From assembly GCA_963556145.1 (NCBI GenBank), contig OY744472.1, positions 4,464,001-4,528,000 of the forward strand: a stretch of DNA of 64,000 nt. The letters are read 5' to 3'. This document shows, one piece after another, positions 22,648 through 35,243 of this stretch. Below the pieces are notes generated by a model. That model searched no databases. It saw only the letters and a list, made by a program, of their open reading frames with translations, and was not told the origin of the DNA. The DNA comes from Hygrocybe punicea. Taxonomy: Eukaryota > Basidiomycota > Agaricomycetes > Agaricales > Hygrophoraceae. How positions within the stretch are numbered: the first letter of the stretch is position 1; each line of letters opens with the position of its first letter. Position numbers and translations under genes: made by a program.

Positions 22648-25600
22648 TCAAAATGCAATTTCATTTGAATGATGATCAGCATACTTGTTAACATAAAAAG
22701 CTTGGAATGCATCCAGTGAGTCATGACAAGAAAAATTTTGAGGAAGAAAATCTTCTCCAGCCACACCAATAAGATGTGCACTGCGAAGAATACATTCTAG
22801 ATGAATAACAGCTTTGAGTGGAGTCCCATCATGAAGAATATCAGGTTCAACAATCCACAAACCAGTATCTTCACATGGTCTGTGGTCAACTGGTGAAAAC
22901 CAATGAACTAGTGCACAAGGATAAGAAACAGAGTGATAGGTGAAAGAAAAGAAAAGAAAAACACGTGCTGCATGCAATCCTTGAAAACCTTCTTGTTCTG
23001 GATCCTTTTCAACAAAAACACAATCATAGCGAGGAGGTCCATGTCGCCATGAAGAAACTGCATGTATCCTCTCATGATGCATTCCATGTCTCCCAGACAA
23101 GTCACTTGGAGCATGGAACGTTGCAACAGCGGAAGGATAAGCATAAACGCTATGCCCAGAAAGTTTTGGACGCTGATCCAGATCAATATCCTGACCTGAA
23201 ACCTCTGAGTTAGGATTGAGCTGGTCATAGAGGAAGCGCCGAATGAGTGTTGGAAGCTCTGGCTGCCCAATATGTTCTCCAAGTCGAACTGGATCTCTAG
23301 GATAATCCCGAGCTGTACAGATATTGAGAACTATCAATTTAAACAGAGAAAATACCCACCAAGTGTTATGGTCTTTGCTAGCTTGACTTCTCCCAGACAT
23401 TTTGGATGCTCATCAGCCCCCTGGTCCATGTCTTCATCATTCTCGAGAATGATATTTAGTTGTGGCTGAGGCAATGCAAAACCATGGCCTTGCATCATCC
23501 CACGAGCTGTGAAGTCAACTCGTGCTGCAGCAAGTTTGTCAAGTCGCTGGTTTGTGAGAAGCATCTGTCCTAGAGCATGGTTCCGACTGGATCTCCGCCA
23601 AGGTTTTTTGACAGCCTTGATATGTTTGGATTCAGTTATTGATGAGCAAAGTCCATTTGGAGCACCAAACATTTGAATAAGTTGGCGATAGTGAATGAGA
23701 GAGTGTTGATGAGGAAGAGAAAAACCATCTGGTCGTACACCAACAGTCCGAAATATCTCTTGGAAATTATGGAAGGAATCAACTGCTGCATCAATGGACT
23801 GCAGAGTATCCTCACTGATAATTTCACGTCGTACAAGATAGCAAAATTCAGTGAAAGCGCTGATGGCTTTGACCATTTCACTTGGAACATGGCCAGCAAT
23901 GGCAGGAATAAAAACCTGATTTTATATCATCTGGCATTGTACATCAAAATCCAAATTTAGAACACACCTTCATCAAAGCCTTTGAGTCATCACCTGTTCA
24001 TTGCTTAAACCCACAACCATCTGGAAAGTGGCGCAGCCCAGGAAATGGTGGTGCAGCAGCAATCCTAGTTTAGGATTAGAATCTCTTAAATGAACATCAT
24101 GATTAGCAGTCACCGTCTGTCAATATCAGCTAATATTTTATTAGCTTCTTGAGGAGGGTGAGAAATCTTACACAGGGTGCATGGTAGCATATCGTGTAAT
24201 GAAGTATGTTGAATTTATTGGACAAGTATACTGAATATTGTTATCATATTGTTACACACAGTATTCAAAAAGTATTCAAAATGATGATTCAATATTTTGA
24301 GACAAAGTAAATTACTAGTATTGAATGACACTTTTAGAATACTGCTTGAATAACAAGACATTTACTGAAATTATTGAAGTAGTATTGTAAAATTGCCATT
24401 CAATACTGGTAATGTACTTTGTTTCAAAATATTGAATCATAATTTTGAATACTCTTTGAATACTGTGTGCAACCATATGATAACAATATTTAGTATACTT
24501 GTCCAATAAATTTAACATACTGCATTATACAGTATGCTACCATGCACCCTGTGTTAATATATTCCACAACCCAATCCACAAGATGGTCCTTGAAAGTGCC
24601 TTTGATAAGCTGATGAAGGATATCCGGAGATAACAGTTCATGAATATCAGCATGTGGGAATCCCACTGTGAATGGCTATACAAATATATTAGCTTTAGAT
24701 GGTTGTAAATTACACAATGCTTACAATCAGGTCTCCAACAATTCCATAATTATTCCAAAGCTCATCTAGACTGCAAGCCCCCAGGAGAACATCAGTGTGT
24801 TTATGCGATTGGTGCCCAGCTTGTCCATCAAGATCCTCAGGCATTGCTGTGCAACTGTTGCAGGTTTAGAAAGTAGGCATTACTTGAAAGTCAAACTTTA
24901 CACACCATGGGCACCACCCCTGGACAGTGCAGGAGAGTAGACTCTGTTCTGGATAATCTGCAATATATGGACCCAAGCCATAAACGACACGTCGAAAGTG
25001 TCCATCACTACATCGTGTCACCCTTGGTACTGACATGTGTGGACGCAATGGCAATAGAATCTGGTGCAGAGAAGAATGAAAAAGTTGGCGCTGGAACTTC
25101 CAAAAATCAGAATCAGCTTGGTGATCCTTTGTGGCTAACCTAGCTGTTAGAATCCAAAGCAGAAATCTAAAATGACTGTCACTTACTCTTTGGCAGTGCC
25201 AAGAATCCAATGACAGAAACAGCATTGCGATGGGCACGGCGCACATTATTGTGGACATTTCCTATTGATGCATAGAGTGGGTAATACTCATTGTTGCCTG
25301 TAGCAACAGAGACTGTAGTCTTGTCACTGCCAAGGACCACAGGAACAAACATCGATCCATGTGTTTCTTCATCTTCAGCAATTTTGTCCTGGTGCATTAT
25401 ATCAGCAACCTTGTTCAAAGATAACAAATACCATACCGCTTGCTGCCATGCCCAGTTACCAGACATGAGATCAGTATATTGATGCTTGTTCCCTTTGTCA
25501 AAGACTTGTTTTGGTGCAAAGTCCATTTCTGTGGCAAAGTCCGGATTTCCAATTTGTTGCTCCATGGCAAGAAGTGGATCACGAAACCAAACATCATACT

Positions 25601-26324
25601 TTGCAGTCATCCATGAAGGGACTTCACCAGCCTCATCATCTGGAAGTTCACCATCATATGAGACAGAAAATGACTGCCAGGGCACATCACCCTCTCTTGT
25701 TGCATCAATGACTGAATACATCTCCTTGTGATCCGCAAATGGAGGATCGGAATCAGGATAGAGAGCTGCCAAATTGTTAAGGTGCTTGTCAAGCTTTGCA
25801 GCTGACATTTGCTCCTCAGCAAATATAAATTCAGCAAACTCAAATTCAGCACGACTGTTGTATGGTGAATAATCATCAATGGCACGCTCCTCACGTGGGG
25901 GAGGAGGGGAACCTGGTGGAAGGTCCATTCCCTGAACATTGCATGGGGTGCCATCAATAATTGGATGCATGTTGATATCGAGAGCCTGAGCAGCAGGATA
26001 GTGATGACTGGATTGAGGTGATGGTGACCCAGAAGGTGACTCCAAGTTGGGCTCAGGTGAACCCACAGGTGGCGTTGGAGGTGAGCCAGACATCTCTGCT
26101 GCATGCTCAGGTGATGCTGATCGTTGTGGAACATCCTGGGGTGGAGAAGAATGCTGACGTGGTGGTGAGGTAGGTGATGGACTATGTCGATGGCGAGCCC
26201 GGAATGTAGGATGTGCTGAGTGCAGATGTTGTGTGAGTCCTCCTGATGATTTACATATCTTTTGACATTCTCTTATTGGGCACACAAATATAGCCGGCTG
26301 AAAGGCCCTGCGGGATAGGCCCAT
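22648..26324 (-). mobile_element. Plavaka-type DNA transposon transposase, disrupted
   Basis: The minus-strand gene starts near ATG 26324 with a C2H2 zinc finger (CPIRECQKICKSSGGLTQHLH), then a Ser/Pro-rich linker and blocks typical of Agaricomycete Plavaka transposases: [139 protein letters not shown]. Short introns are evident, for example one joining KTITL to ARDYPRDPVRLGEHIG near 23335-23383. A 383-bp MITE splits the exon after VVEYI (24171-24553), so the gene is inactive unless the insert is removed. Terminal repeats of the whole element were not found; the coordinates give the coding span only. Confidence 0.75.
24171..24553. mobile_element. Fold-back MITE inserted in the Plavaka exon
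   Basis: The element is nearly a perfect palindrome: the left half from CACAGGGTGCATGGTAGCAT is mirrored in the right half ending CACCCTGTG. It is flanked on both sides by TTA (24168-24170, 24554-24556), a 3-bp duplication like that made by PIF/Harbinger elements. Removing the element and one TTA restores an open transposase frame (EYIKISHPPQEANKILADID). Confidence 0.85.
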
Positions 26325-27444
26325 GGCATAAAGAGAACTCAGAGTAGGAGGGATAAAGTACAGCACACAATGGACAAGCAATGGCCCTGTACACAGCCGA
26401 CAACAATAGCCTTGAAGACAACCCAATTAAAAAATATGGTCCGAAATAAGTGACATGAGAGATACTGAGTTGAATATATTATACTAACCGTTTGACGACT
26501 ACTATACTACCGCAGTCAGAGTTGGTAGGTGAGCTCTTGGAGGCCAATATGTGCAACGTGCGAGCAGTGGTAGAAGGGATAGAGGGGCAGAAGTTGAAGA
26601 TTGTGGAAGAGTATGTAAAACCCAGATGGATAAAGCCGCGGTTATAGTGTTGACTAACGAGAAAGAAGACTCTGCAGGGGCAAGCACAAGAGCGTCAGTT
26701 GCGGGGTGTGGGAAAGGGTGGGGTCAACCTACAAGGGTGGGAACAACTTGAAGGTGTTGTAATATCGCAACCGTAACATGATGTCTTGAAAAAAGCTGGG
26801 CAAAGGAAGGAGCTGGGAAGGCAACAAAAAGAGCCGAGCGTAAATAAGTTGGCAGTGCCGTGAGCAATGCAGCCAGACAGATGGTGTCCGAGCGTAGAAA
26901 ACCTAGTGGATGAGAATGAAGTCGTGTCATGAAAAAAGACAGGTGGTGGGTGGTACGCAAAGATGTTGGACTTCGGAAGAGCCGGGTCTGGGAAGGCAAC
27001 AAAAAGAGCCGAGCGCGAATAAGTTGGCAGTGCCATGAGCAATGCAGCCAGACGGATGGTGTCCGAGCGTAGAAAACCTAGTGGATGAGAATGAAGTCGT
27101 GTCGTGAAAAAAGCCAGGTGGTGGGTGGTACACAAAGATGTCGGACTTCAGAAGAGCCGGGTCTGGGAAGGCAACAAAAAGAGCTGAGCGTGAATAAGTT
27201 GGCAGTGCCGTGAGCAATGCAGCCAGAGGGATCGTGTCCGAGTGCAGCAAACCAATTGGTGGGTGGTGAATTTGGAGAGTCCGAGTCTGAGTCACAGACT
27301 TGGGCTTGGAGTCAGATGCAAAGATGTCGGACTTCGGAATAGCCGGGTCTGAACTTGAAAGCCGCTGTCAGAAAACTCATATAAGACTTCATCGTGGAGA
27401 CGTACGCTGCACAAAATTCTACCAATTTCCTGCCGACTTCCTCA
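26325..27444. other. Intergenic with 175-bp satellite
   Basis: The upstream region of the Plavaka gene is followed by the tandem array at 26823-27260 and the likely promoter of the plus-strand gene at 27445. No other gene is seen. Confidence 0.5.
26823..27260 (+). repeat. 175-bp tandem repeat, about 2.5 units
   Basis: Units begin at about 26823, 26998 and 27173 with AACAAAAAGAGC and are highly similar. The third is truncated. Open frames seen across it on the minus strand simply repeat with the unit and are not taken as genes. Confidence 0.8.
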
Positions 27445-29683
27445 ATGCCCCCTAAAAAACAAACTGTGGTTCCTCAAATGACCCTCAGCCTGAGGCCGGG
27501 ACGTGATACAATGCCTGGAGCGCCCGACAAACCTAAACCCCGAAGGACCTCTGCCGAAGTTGTGGCCGCAAATGCACTGAAAGAACAAGAAAAGCAAAGG
27601 CTATCCGACACTAGGACAGCAGCTATCCTGGGCGTGTCTAGGAAGGAAAACGAGATGAATGATCAGGACAGGTTAATTGACAGCACTGCGGACCACCCAC
27701 CTGTCAGCACGAAAATAAAGACTTCCAGGCCTGTTGCCCAGAATGCAGCCGCGAAGAGAGTGGCCGAGATAAAGGCAGCAGCGTTGGACTTGGCAGCAAT
27801 GGACGGTATGTCTTGCACTGACTTTTCAGAAGCCCTATCCAAGTGCCACGTCAATTTATTGATTTCAGATACTGACGAAGACTTGGAGGAAATGGTTACC
27901 TTCCCAGTGGCGGCCTCAATGGCAGCGGAGGCTCGGACAGTAACAAAGCAGGGAATGGTGGAGGATTGTGAGCCAAACAATGCTGATGCCGAGAGGGAGA
28001 GGAAGTGGGTCGAAAAAAAAGCTAAGAAGACTGAGTTTAGGAAAGAAGTCATCGCCCAATACGCCCTTGCCTACCTTGATGATGATCAGCTGCCCACCCA
28101 AAAGCGGAAAATCATTGATGGTGATGTTGACGGGTGAGCGCTAAGTCTTTTACTATGTCATCTCACGAATACTGCCATTCTAACTATAAGTTGTTTACTC
28201 TCTCATTTAAATGTCGTGCTGTTTCAAGACCACCACTCAAGAAGAAGGGCAAGCCCGCTACTAGTATGGCCAAGATTGGAGGACTTCGTACTAACTGGAA
28301 AACGCCGGCAACCATTTCTCACCCAATGTCAACCAGTGACAGGATAACTACCCCCGAACATGATGAAAATGCGCTGGGTGGCATCAGTGATGGCGACGAC
28401 ACGCAAGAAAGGTTGGCCCTCTCTCAGGCTGCCAGCAAAAAGCCTGTCCGCTACTATGGTGGCGGCACTACGTTGAAACCAGTGACGGTTAGCTGTCTTT
28501 TTCTTTCATGTCCGAGTCCATCTCCGTTGACCACTATACAGCCGGGCATTCGCTCTCTCGTCAAGATCCATCTTGATGGCCATGACTCACTGGAAGCTAA
28601 GCGTGGCGTTCGCGGCGGTGAAGTCAAAAAGGACGACCTTACTATGAACCATTTACCGGCAGCGGTTCGGGAAGGCTTCCGCAGCAGATTCGTACCCCAG
28701 CTTCGCGAATTAATGGGAACCTTGGCACCATGGGAACAGCCCACCAATGAACAACTCCGGCAAACGTGGTATGCCAGTTTCCCCAATTTCAACTCTCGGC
28801 TCAAGGACGATCTTTTGTGGACCGTTTCTAAACTGGTACGTATATTTTGCGCCTCTTACAGGGATCTCAGACTGAATGTTTTTGAGGCCGATGATCGCTT
28901 GGCAGACTGGCGCAACAAATTCGCCTCGACTGCCATGAACCAGCTCGAAAAGCTGTTCATCGAGTTAGACTTGGACACACCCAAAGCCCGTGCTACCTAC
29001 GTAACTTGGATGTTGGGCGATGATGATAGAAGCTGCCCATTCTACTACAAAACAGTCTCTGATGGTCAAGTGCCAATTGTATGACATTTCTACATCTCGT
29101 TTCGGCTGCCAATGCTCACCTTCCACTTTTTTTTCCAGGGAATTTTCCAGTCTTCCCTCGTGTTGGCCACTCTTTCTACCCATATCTCCACCATTTCAAG
29201 TATCCATCTTGCTCAGCGTTTGACCGATAAACCCGTAGGGGCCCTGGTGCTAGCTCTACAAGCAGTAAGCTCACGTAACTACTTTTCCTGATCCACCCAA
29301 CTACACAATCTCCACTTTATTAGAGTAAACGTGCACTGTTGTACCATCAGGACGGTGTGAAGCATATTCCTCGCGGGCCGCCCGGATACTTCTCGAAGAC
29401 AAAGTGGGCCGATCGTATTGAAAGAGTTGACGGCAAAGACATCTTTGTCAAGAAAGTGTCGTCCCTGCTAAAATTAATTGGGAAGCTCAAAGAGGGCCAG
29501 TGGGCAAAAATTCTAGAGAGCGCGAGTCTGTATGCCAGGCAGAAGAAGATTGATGCCATCGAGATTTTATGTGCTTCGTTGGACTCATCTGACTATGAAC
29601 TCGAGGATGGCGATGAAGACTTGGTAGCCGAGGAGGGAGATGATGACATTGTTGATGGTGACAACGACATTCTGATGGAATAA
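27445..29683 (+). CDS. Uncharacterised nuclear-type protein
   Basis: Five exons (27445-28133, 28229-28487, 28542-29078, 29139-29264, 29324-29683) give 656 residues, starting MPPKKQTVVPQMTLSLRPG. The N-terminal third is basic and disordered, with Lys-rich stretches that could be nuclear localisation signals (VEKKAKKTEFRKEV; PPLKKKGKP). The central and C-terminal parts are ordered (IRSLVKIHLDGHDSLEAKRG; AVREGFRSRFVPQLRELMG; DKPVGALVLALQASKRALLY). The C-terminus is very acidic. I do not recognise a named domain; similar proteins appear to be multi-copy in Agaricomycetes and may be repeat-associated. A 26-nt GTACGT..CAG stretch at 28836 is in frame and too short to be an intron, so it is kept as coding. 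No frame damage is visible. Confidence 0.65.
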
Positions 29684-30584
29684 TGGTGAGTTATTCCCAA
29701 CCATTTACACCATATCTAATTTCCTTTTAGCAATATCCTCACGAAATCCATGCCCCTCCGAGTCGCGCCTCTGTGTCGTCTTTCTGCACCACCATCCTTT
29801 CTTGTCCCATCAGCGACTTTCTTTCACATCATTCCTCATCCCAACCTGCTGCTTTTGCATCTAGTACTACCTCCGAGTTAGTTCTTCAAGTCTTCTACTA
29901 CCCCACCATTTCCATGTTTGTGTTGCCGTCCTTTTATTTTTCCATCACTGGCACATGCAACGAGCCGGCCTCATTTCTCACCAACTTTGTCCCTTCCGTC
30001 CCCTCCGTTCTCCTGTCGCCCAAATGGGCCATTTTGAATAATAAAATTTTATTGTCGAAAAAGGGTAGAACGGTTTGAAAGGGGGGAACTACTTTTACAA
30101 CTTGAGCCACTTTTTCAAAAAATGGGCAACTTTTTCGTGAGACAGTCGAACTTGAAAAAGGCCAACCTCTTGAAAAAAGGAGGGTCCTTTTCACCTCCTT
30201 CTCCTGGTTTTCTCAAGGTAGATCAAGTTTTCCAAGGTGGAGACTCTTTTCCAAGACGAAACACCTTTTCCAAGGAATGGCACCTACCTTGGAAAAGGTG
30301 GGGGAGCTTGGACATCTTCCGCATCTTTTGCTTCTTTTGCATCTTGAAAAAGGGTCTCAAGGGTTTCAAAAAGGACCCCGGATTTTGCTGATGTGAACAC
30401 AGGCAGATTTTCGAGGGGCCTCATCAGCCAGCACATCTCTAATGATGCTTGAGCTGAAATTTACAGGACATCCACTGCACACCAGGTTGGATTCCAGAAG
30501 AAAAGACTCTCAGGGCTCATCCAGCCAGGCATCACCTGCCTCATCACCTTGAGTTATTGAAGATTCCGCAACTGTCTCTGACGT
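29684..30584. other. Intergenic, low-complexity sequence
   Basis: Part (about 30060-30390) consists of irregular repeats of CTTGAAAAA, TTTTCCAAGG and similar words. No gene is seen before the LTR begins at 30585. Confidence 0.5.
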
Positions 30585-30740
30585 TGGAGTGGTACCGAGG
30601 ACGCTCAAGGGATCACTACGGAATCGGGGTCTGGATGGGATGATGGAATGGGACGACTCTCGCTACAACAGGAAATGACTACATAAGGAGATCCAACCGT
30701 GGGACCTGGGTCACGTGACGGCCCAGGTACAACTACTACA
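30585..30740 (-). repeat. 3' LTR of the Ty3/Gypsy element
   Basis: It matches 37023-37178 over its full 156 bp with about two mismatches. It is bounded by TG/CA on the minus strand, with a polypurine tract immediately inside. Confidence 0.9.
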
Positions 30741-30774
30741 AGTACCCCCCTCCTCTTTAGCAACATCCTCGTTG

Positions 30775-33700
30775 CTAGGGAACAACCTCCTCATCACGAG
30801 TCGCATCTGGGTCAGCCTCCTGGCCAATCCTCTCTGGATCCAAACTAGGCTCATCGGTGTCGGTGCTGCACGGTCGAATGCTCTCGGCATGCGCCAACCT
30901 GGTGCCTGCCCTGGGCTCGAAGGTTCGAAGTCGGCGGGCGTTGAAGGTACCTGGTAGGGCAATGCCCTCCAGAGTTTCCAGGGAGTAGGAATTGCGTATT
31001 CGGGCTACGATGCGGCGGGGTACGGACCAGCATGGTAGTAGTTTGCATTCACTAGAGTAGACATTGATCAGGTCACTGCAATATACTTGTACTAGCTGGC
31101 CAGATTTAAATATAACTTCTCTGGGGGTATGTTGGAGGACCCTGGCGTCAAAAATTGCCTTGCAGTTTGCTGCGTGGTCCACGGCGCAAGCGTGACCGTC
31201 TAACCGCTGTTGCTCCATGTAAGCGAGGTGAATTGCTATTGCAGTGTCTGTGGGTAGTGGGGTGGCTTCGGGGTTGTCTGGGGCTCGGGAGTTCACTGCT
31301 AAACCAAATAGTAACTCATTCGGGGAAAATTTTAGTGATGGAAGGATTCTATCAGATAAAGCTTTCACCGCAGCATCCAAATGTTGGAGCCAATTTTTTG
31401 GGATGTCGTTGATGGCCATTAGCTCATACTCATCCTCTCCGAGTCCGGGAGCACACAGTTGTTTAAGGGTGTTCAGGAGTATCTTGTTTGATCCTTCTAT
31501 GAGTCCGTTGATCCAGGGGGAGTACGCGGCTACGACATGGTGTTTAGTTTGGACACTAGCACAGTAGTTTCGCACCACGTCGCAGTCAAAGTGGGAACCT
31601 CCGTCGGTCATGAATACCGTGGGTGCGATGAATGCGTTGCTGATTCATTCCAAGCTTTCCACGGTGGCTTTTCCCGTGGCGGATTTGATCTTGAACGCGA
31701 ATAGTTTCCTGGAGAATACGTCAGCGTAGAGGCCTATCTTTGTGTACCCACCCTTTCCCGTCGGCATAGAGGTGTAGTCGCCTACAAGCAGCTCGAAAGG
31801 CTGGCTCCTGATGATTGGTCGGAGTAGGGCGTGGACGTGGGTGGTCCCGAAGTTCTTGCACCGCCCACACTGGCATATCGCCGTTGTTATTGATGCGTCG
31901 AGGAATGGGGTGCATATTCTGTCCAACAGCTGCATTTTGATTAAGTCGCGTCCCATGTGGGTTTTGTCGTGCTCCAATTTGGCGAGCACCGTCGCCTCCG
32001 CTTTGGTGATGCACTCTCGGCGTGGTGTGGCCCTCGCGGGTGTGGGGTTGCCCAGCTTCCACAGGCGTCCCTCCTCAATGAAGAAGTCTCTTGCTCGGTG
32101 GGTCGCGCATCGTTTGTCACGCTCAGATGGGTTGTCGGGGTTGTCGAGTAAGGCATCTATGATCTCGACGAACACGAGTTCATCTTGGAAGCGGTTGCGT
32201 AGCGATTGGTGGGTGTCTGGGGTGGCATCAGTTAATGTGAAGAGGTCGTAGGCGAGGCTGCGTGAGACCTCCCAGTCTGGTGAAACAGACCAGCTGCTCC
32301 CGTCCCCCGGTATCCTCGGGAGCTCTTCGTCTTTGCGGCTGAGTGCATCGCCCACGAGGTTCACTCTGCCCGGAATGTGGCGGACGTCAGTTATCTGGTG
32401 GGCTAGCACCCCGTCTCTCCAGCGTGCGTGGGTAGCGTTAAGGTCAGTGCTGTTTAGAATGTCACGCAGGGCCTGGCAATCCGTCTCCAGTTCGACGGGG
32501 AACCCCCAAATGATGTTGTCAAATTTGTCCAGCGCGAACTTGAGGGCCGCAAATTCAAGCAGGAATGGCTTGTAGCGTTCTTCAGTGGTGGAGGTGCGTT
32601 TAGAGGCGTATGCGATGGGGTGTAGGCTTGTTATTACTTTGCCACCGGGTCGTGTTACGCTCATCCTCTGGGAGAGGACTGCTCCGAAACCCTCTTTGCA
32701 GCCATCTGTCGTGACGATGAAGGGCGTTCCATCGAACCGCGGCGCTGAGAGAACTGGGTTAGTGGTGAGGACTGTCTTCAAGTTGAGAAAACACTTCTTG
32801 TGTTTTTTGGTCCATCTATTGACAAGCTTGACGCCTCTCAGCGCTGCGTGATATGCTGATTTCCCGGCATTTTTCAGCATGTCGGCAGAGCGTAGGAGGT
32901 CAGACAGTGGCTGCGCGAGCTTGGCGTAGCCCTGAATGAGATCTCTGAAGTATTTCATTAAGCCAAGGAAGCTGGAGAGGGTGAGAAGGTCCGGTGGTGC
33001 CCTCCAATCGACCACGGTGGTGACCTTGGTCTCGTTGGCTTGGACACCGTCAGGTCCGACTTTGGATCCTGCAAATATAATTTCTGTCATGAAGAATTTT
33101 GACTTTTTCGCTGATAGGGATAGGCCTGTCTTGCAGACCCTTTGAAAGAAGCGCTGTGTGCGCTCTAGCATCTCGTCAAAGTCATCCCCAGCTGTTCCGC
33201 CATCGTCCACGAAAAGTTCGAGCTGCAAAGTTGTGAGTATGTCTCCGAGGGCCTGGGCTGTGGTGTGTGCAAAGGTTGAGGGGGCACCAGTGAGGCCGAA
33301 GGGCATCCGTTTTTGTGTGAAGAAGCCGCGGCCTTCGATGTAGAATGCTAAATATGGCCTGTCTTCCTGAGGGATGACGACTGCGTAGAAGCCCGACGCG
33401 AAGTCAAAGCCATGCACCCACCTGTGTCTGCTCAGGCGTTGCTGTTTTGCGCGGATGTCGCCCTGCGGCATCGGAAACACTTCCATTACATTGTTTAGTG
33501 CTTTGTAGTTTTGGCAGAACCGCCACTTCGCGGGTTTTGTGGTTTCTGGGGGTGGTGTTTCGGGTGGCTGTCGTGGCTCTAGGTCGTGTGGTGGTGGGAA
33601 TCCGTGGGCGGCGCATTCCTTGTTGACCCGGTACTGCAGTTCCTCCATTGGGAGTCCTGGGCCATCGTGGGCTTTGTGTCCCAGGGCAATGGGTGAGGCG

Positions 33701-35160
33701 CATTTCACGTCCTCCGGTTGTATTGGTTCTATGATGTCGGCGGCCAACAACTCATCTATGGTTTTGTTGAGGAACTCGCGTTGTGCTACGTTGAACTGCC
33801 ATTGTCGAGGTACCCGTTTTGGGAACACTGTGTTGGGAGGTATGTGTATTTGGTGTTCAGCGCTGGGGACAGGGCTCACCTTGCTCACGGATAGAGTGAA
33901 ACAGTCTGCGAACTCGCGAAGCAGGTCTTCCATTTGTGTTCGTTGGGTGGGGGTGAGGTCGTGTCCGAGTTTAACGTTGGCCAGTACTGCTTCAACACGC
34001 TCTTTCTTGAATGGGTGAGTTTTCCTGGTGAAGATTGATTTATCTGCGTCCAAGTCGACCTCCGGTTGCATGTCTCCGATGTCGTCGTCGTCCTGTTGGC
34101 AGTGTTCCTGGGTAGTATAGATCGGTTGGCTTGGTACTGGCTTGGGCAGGCGTTTGGGCGTCGTGTGGGTTGTGGGCTGTGGTGGTGCATGGTCAAACGA
34201 GGTGGTTCTTCTGCGTCGGTCACGGCGTCCCTTGCGGCGGCTCGTCCATTCCTGAGTTTTCTCAACGCCGTCTATGTCGCATTCGAGCTGTGCGGTTCTC
34301 GATGGGCCAGCCAGGTGTCTCGGCATGCGGTATCCTTGGAGTTCGGGTGGTAGGTATGCGGACCTGTTGTTTGCCTGATCGAGCGTTTTGCCCAGGATTG
34401 TATCCTCGAGTCTGGTGAGCGGAGCAAACGCGTTGCAGGAACGGGTATGTGTTTTTCCTTCTTTACTGGGTGGTTCGTCGTTCACTAGGCTGGTGGGTAT
34501 TTGTGGGTATCCGTGTTCGCGGCGCCAAGATAGGCCGACCCCTGCGGCAATTGGTCTCGGTGTTAGGGCTGCTGCTTGAAGGGTGTTGCTTAGTGTCGTT
34601 GTAGCTGGGTGGGTTTGGGGTGGTTGGGGGTCATCGTTGGTGTTGTTGTCGTTTAGTATCTTCTTCCAGCCGCCGTTGTGTGGTACACTCAGCGTGTCGT
34701 CTTCGTAGTTATGGATGGCCCTATATTGCTGGAGCAACAGCTTCCCAAATAGGAGTGACCAATTGCCTCTGCTTGGGAATACCTCGAACGTAGTGTGTCT
34801 GTGCAGTCCGTCGAGGTCTACATTTCTGGTCCATTGGCCCTGTGATGGTATTTTGGCTCCATTCGCCATATGTAGCGTCATGCGCGATGGGAACAGTGCG
34901 CCGAGCCGATCTCTGTACTTTTTGTATGTTGACGTGCACATGGAGTTTACCATGGCCCCGTCGTCGAACAGACTTTTTATTCTGTAAGGAATTCCTTGTG
35001 GGCCTCGGAGGCTTATTGGGTGGATGAATGGTTTCGCTGGTGGAGCATCTCTCTCAATCACATAGGGGTCAATGGTCTCGTGTTTGGGTATATGGTACAT
35101 GGTGTTCGTACTGACTAGGGGGTCTGTGTCCATATGCGCAGTTGTATTGAGGGGGCTCAT
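30775..35160 (-). pseudogene. Gypsy pol polyprotein with one in-frame stop
   Basis: The frame starts at ATG 35160. A retropepsin-like active site appears as SLFDDGAMVNSM (DDGA in place of DTG/DSG). Reverse transcriptase follows (KWRFCQNYKALNNVMEVFPM, FGLTGAPSTFA, ELFVDDGGTAGDDF), then RNase H (FIVTTDGCKEGFGAVLSQRM, LETDCQALRDIL), the integrase zinc region (THMGRD..., ICQCGRCKNFG) and the integrase D-D-E residues (GDYTSMP, MTDGGSHF, NGLIEGSNK). A single TGA at 31645-31647 separates TVESLE from ISNAFIAPTVFMTDGG within the integrase core; the frame is otherwise continuous to 30775. CGA to TGA is the simplest origin. The FVDDGG motif replaces the usual YVDD, which is common in fungal Gypsy elements. 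Confidence 0.85.
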
Positions 35161-35243
35161 CCGTGTGTCCCCGACCCATCCCGTACTTTGGTCGGGGACC
35201 TGCGTGTCTGCCTGGTGATTTTGTTGGGCCGCCCAACTTTCGT

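Noticed and set aside
26695..27295. Minus-strand frames with repeated protein segments
   Set aside because: The repetition follows the 175-bp satellite unit, and the frames have no start or splice context.
28836..28861. GTACGT...CAG as an intron
   Set aside because: At 26 nt it is too short, and the frame continues through it without a stop.
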